From positions 1-5,832 of the forward strand of contig DAJY01000020.1 of assembly GCA_002499015.1 (NCBI GenBank): 5,832 nt of DNA. Direction: 5' to 3'. This DNA comes from Euryarchaeota archaeon UBA242. Its GTDB lineage: Archaea; Thermoplasmatota; Poseidoniia; Poseidoniales; Poseidoniaceae. The number at the start of each line of letters is the position of its first letter. Position 1 is the stretch's first letter. Shown here one piece after another: positions 4,970-5,832 of the stretch. A program made the position numbers and the translations under genes. Under the pieces are notes generated by a model, which had not been told where the DNA came from, made no database searches, and saw only the letters and a program-made list of their open reading frames with translations.

Positions 4970-5832
4970 ATGACGTCGCAGAATCCACTGGAACATCCTG
5001 CGATTGAATACTTGGCCCATCAAACACCAAGACCTGGTCAAATAGATATGATGATTGAAGCAAATCGGTCATTATCCAATGGAGGATTCCATTTGGCCGC
5101 TGCTCCAACTGGTATTGGAAAGACCGCTGCCGCCCTTGCGGCCGCTATTGAGGTCGCTAAAAACTCCAATTCAGATAAAAAAATATTCTTCCTTACATCG
5201 CGTCAAAGTCAACATAGAATTGTTGTTGATACTGTAAGAAGGCTCAACCAATTACGACAGGATAAAGAAAAAATAACTTTGGTTGATATGATCGGTCAAT
5301 CCGGAATGTGCGTTCAACCATTTGCTAAGGAATCACCATTGGTATTTTCAATTCTTTGCTCACAAGCGCGTAAAAGTCGTAATTGCATACCATGGATTAC
5401 ACAAGCACCTAACCTATCACAAAGGATTTTGAATAGCCCATTACATGTTGATGAGTTAGTAGAATTAACCAAAATACACAGAGAAAATCAGGTATTGACA
5501 CAGACTTGCCCATGGAAAGTTGCCCGTGAATCAGTAAAACATGCAGATGTTTTCGTTGGTGATTACAACCACCTATTCGATGATGGTGTTCGCGAAGCGA
5601 GTCTTGAAGCGATGGGCGTTAGCCTAAGTGACATTATTATCATCGTTGATGAAGCACATAACTTAGCCAATCGAATACGTTTGACAATGGAAAAAAGATT
5701 GACTCCGACCATTGTAAGAAATACTACTATGGAACTAGAGGAACATTTGGGGAACTTACAAGAAAATCTCAATCTCCCTGGAAGTCAAACCAATGGCGAA
5801 GAAATAGAATTAGTTTCATGGGGATTAGATGT
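4970..5832 (+). CDS. XPD/Rad3-like superfamily 2 iron-sulfur DNA helicase, N-terminal part (3' end outside window)
   Basis: 287 complete codons are visible. ATG 4970 is the first in-frame start after a TAG at 4943, with GGAG (4959-4962) 7 bases upstream. Seen: Q-motif-like P-R-P-G-Q (20-24), Walker A APTGIGKT (45-52), four cysteines C114, C130, C139 and C180 placed as in the 4Fe-4S domain of XPD proteins (the last in a CPW-K-x-A-R context), then GDYNHLFD (197-204) and the DEAH box (D227-H230). Family members are ATP-driven 5'-3' DNA helicases; XPD acts in eukaryotic nucleotide excision repair, while the archaeal role is less certain. The last intercysteine gap is long (40 residues) and the preceding one is short. 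Helicase motifs IV-VI lie beyond the window. It follows the regulator and small ORF in the same direction, with a 120-base leader rich in inverted repeats. Confidence 0.92.
   Translation, partial: MTSQNPLEHPAIEYLAHQTPRPGQIDMMIEANRSLSNGGFHLAAAPTGIGKTAAALAAAIEVAKNSNSDKKIFFLTSRQSQHRIVVDTVRRLNQLRQDKEKITLVDMIGQSGMCVQPFAKESPLVFSILCSQARKSRNCIPWITQAPNLSQRILNSPLHVDELVELTKIHRENQVLTQTCPWKVARESVKHADVFVGDYNHLFDDGVREASLEAMGVSLSDIIIIVDEAHNLANRIRLTMEKRLTPTIVRNTTMELEEHLGNLQENLNLPGSQTNGEEIELVSWGLD

Noticed and set aside
5055..5237. Plus-strand 60-codon frame in the helicase region
   Set aside because: It is a shadow of the helicase frame, which carries the Walker A and DEAH motifs.

Overview
The window most likely comes from a marine planktonic archaeon of the Poseidoniales (Marine Group II Euryarchaeota) or a close relative. 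This is inferred from a mix of traits rather than from any marker gene. It holds an acidic thrombospondin-type-3 repeat surface protein ending in one membrane anchor, two small archaellin/type IV pilin-like proteins, a bacterial-type hexameric glutamate dehydrogenase, and an XPD/Rad3-type iron-sulfur helicase. Base composition is AT-rich, and several starts are preceded by strong GAGGTG or GGAGG Shine-Dalgarno sequences.

Layout. 1-702 (+): C-terminal part of a calcium-binding-repeat surface protein. 783-1946 (+): two consecutive single-membrane-segment proteins of the archaellin/pilin type, 9 bases apart; the second starts at TTG behind a near-perfect GAGGTGAT ribosome site. 1947-2012: convergent junction with a 14-bp palindrome next to an oligo-A/T tract, a likely terminator for the minus strand. 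2013-3368 (-): gdhA. 3369-3534: its leader, with an inverted repeat just upstream of the ribosome site. 3535-3984 (-): a small acidic protein with two TerB-like half repeats. 3985-4261: divergent control region, with a TATA-like box inside an inverted repeat. 4262-4636 (+): a protein with two ribbon-helix-helix-like units. 4661-4849 (+): a possible 62-residue protein in a GC-rich island. 4850-4969: a run of inverted repeats. 4970-5832 (+): N-terminal part of the XPD-like helicase, cut by the window end.

How the parts relate. The surface protein and pilin-like pair form a plus-strand cell-envelope block. gdhA and the TerB-like gene share a strand, but each has its own likely control sites, so joint function is not implied. 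The double RHH protein, the GC-rich small ORF and the helicase run in one direction and may be one transcription unit. The inverted repeats between the last two suggest attenuation, termination or a small structured RNA. The points most worth a second look are this GC-rich, repeat-dense stretch (about 4637-4920) and the paired pilin-like proteins with a shared Trp-x3-Cys motif. I see no tRNA, rRNA, CRISPR array or insertion sequence.
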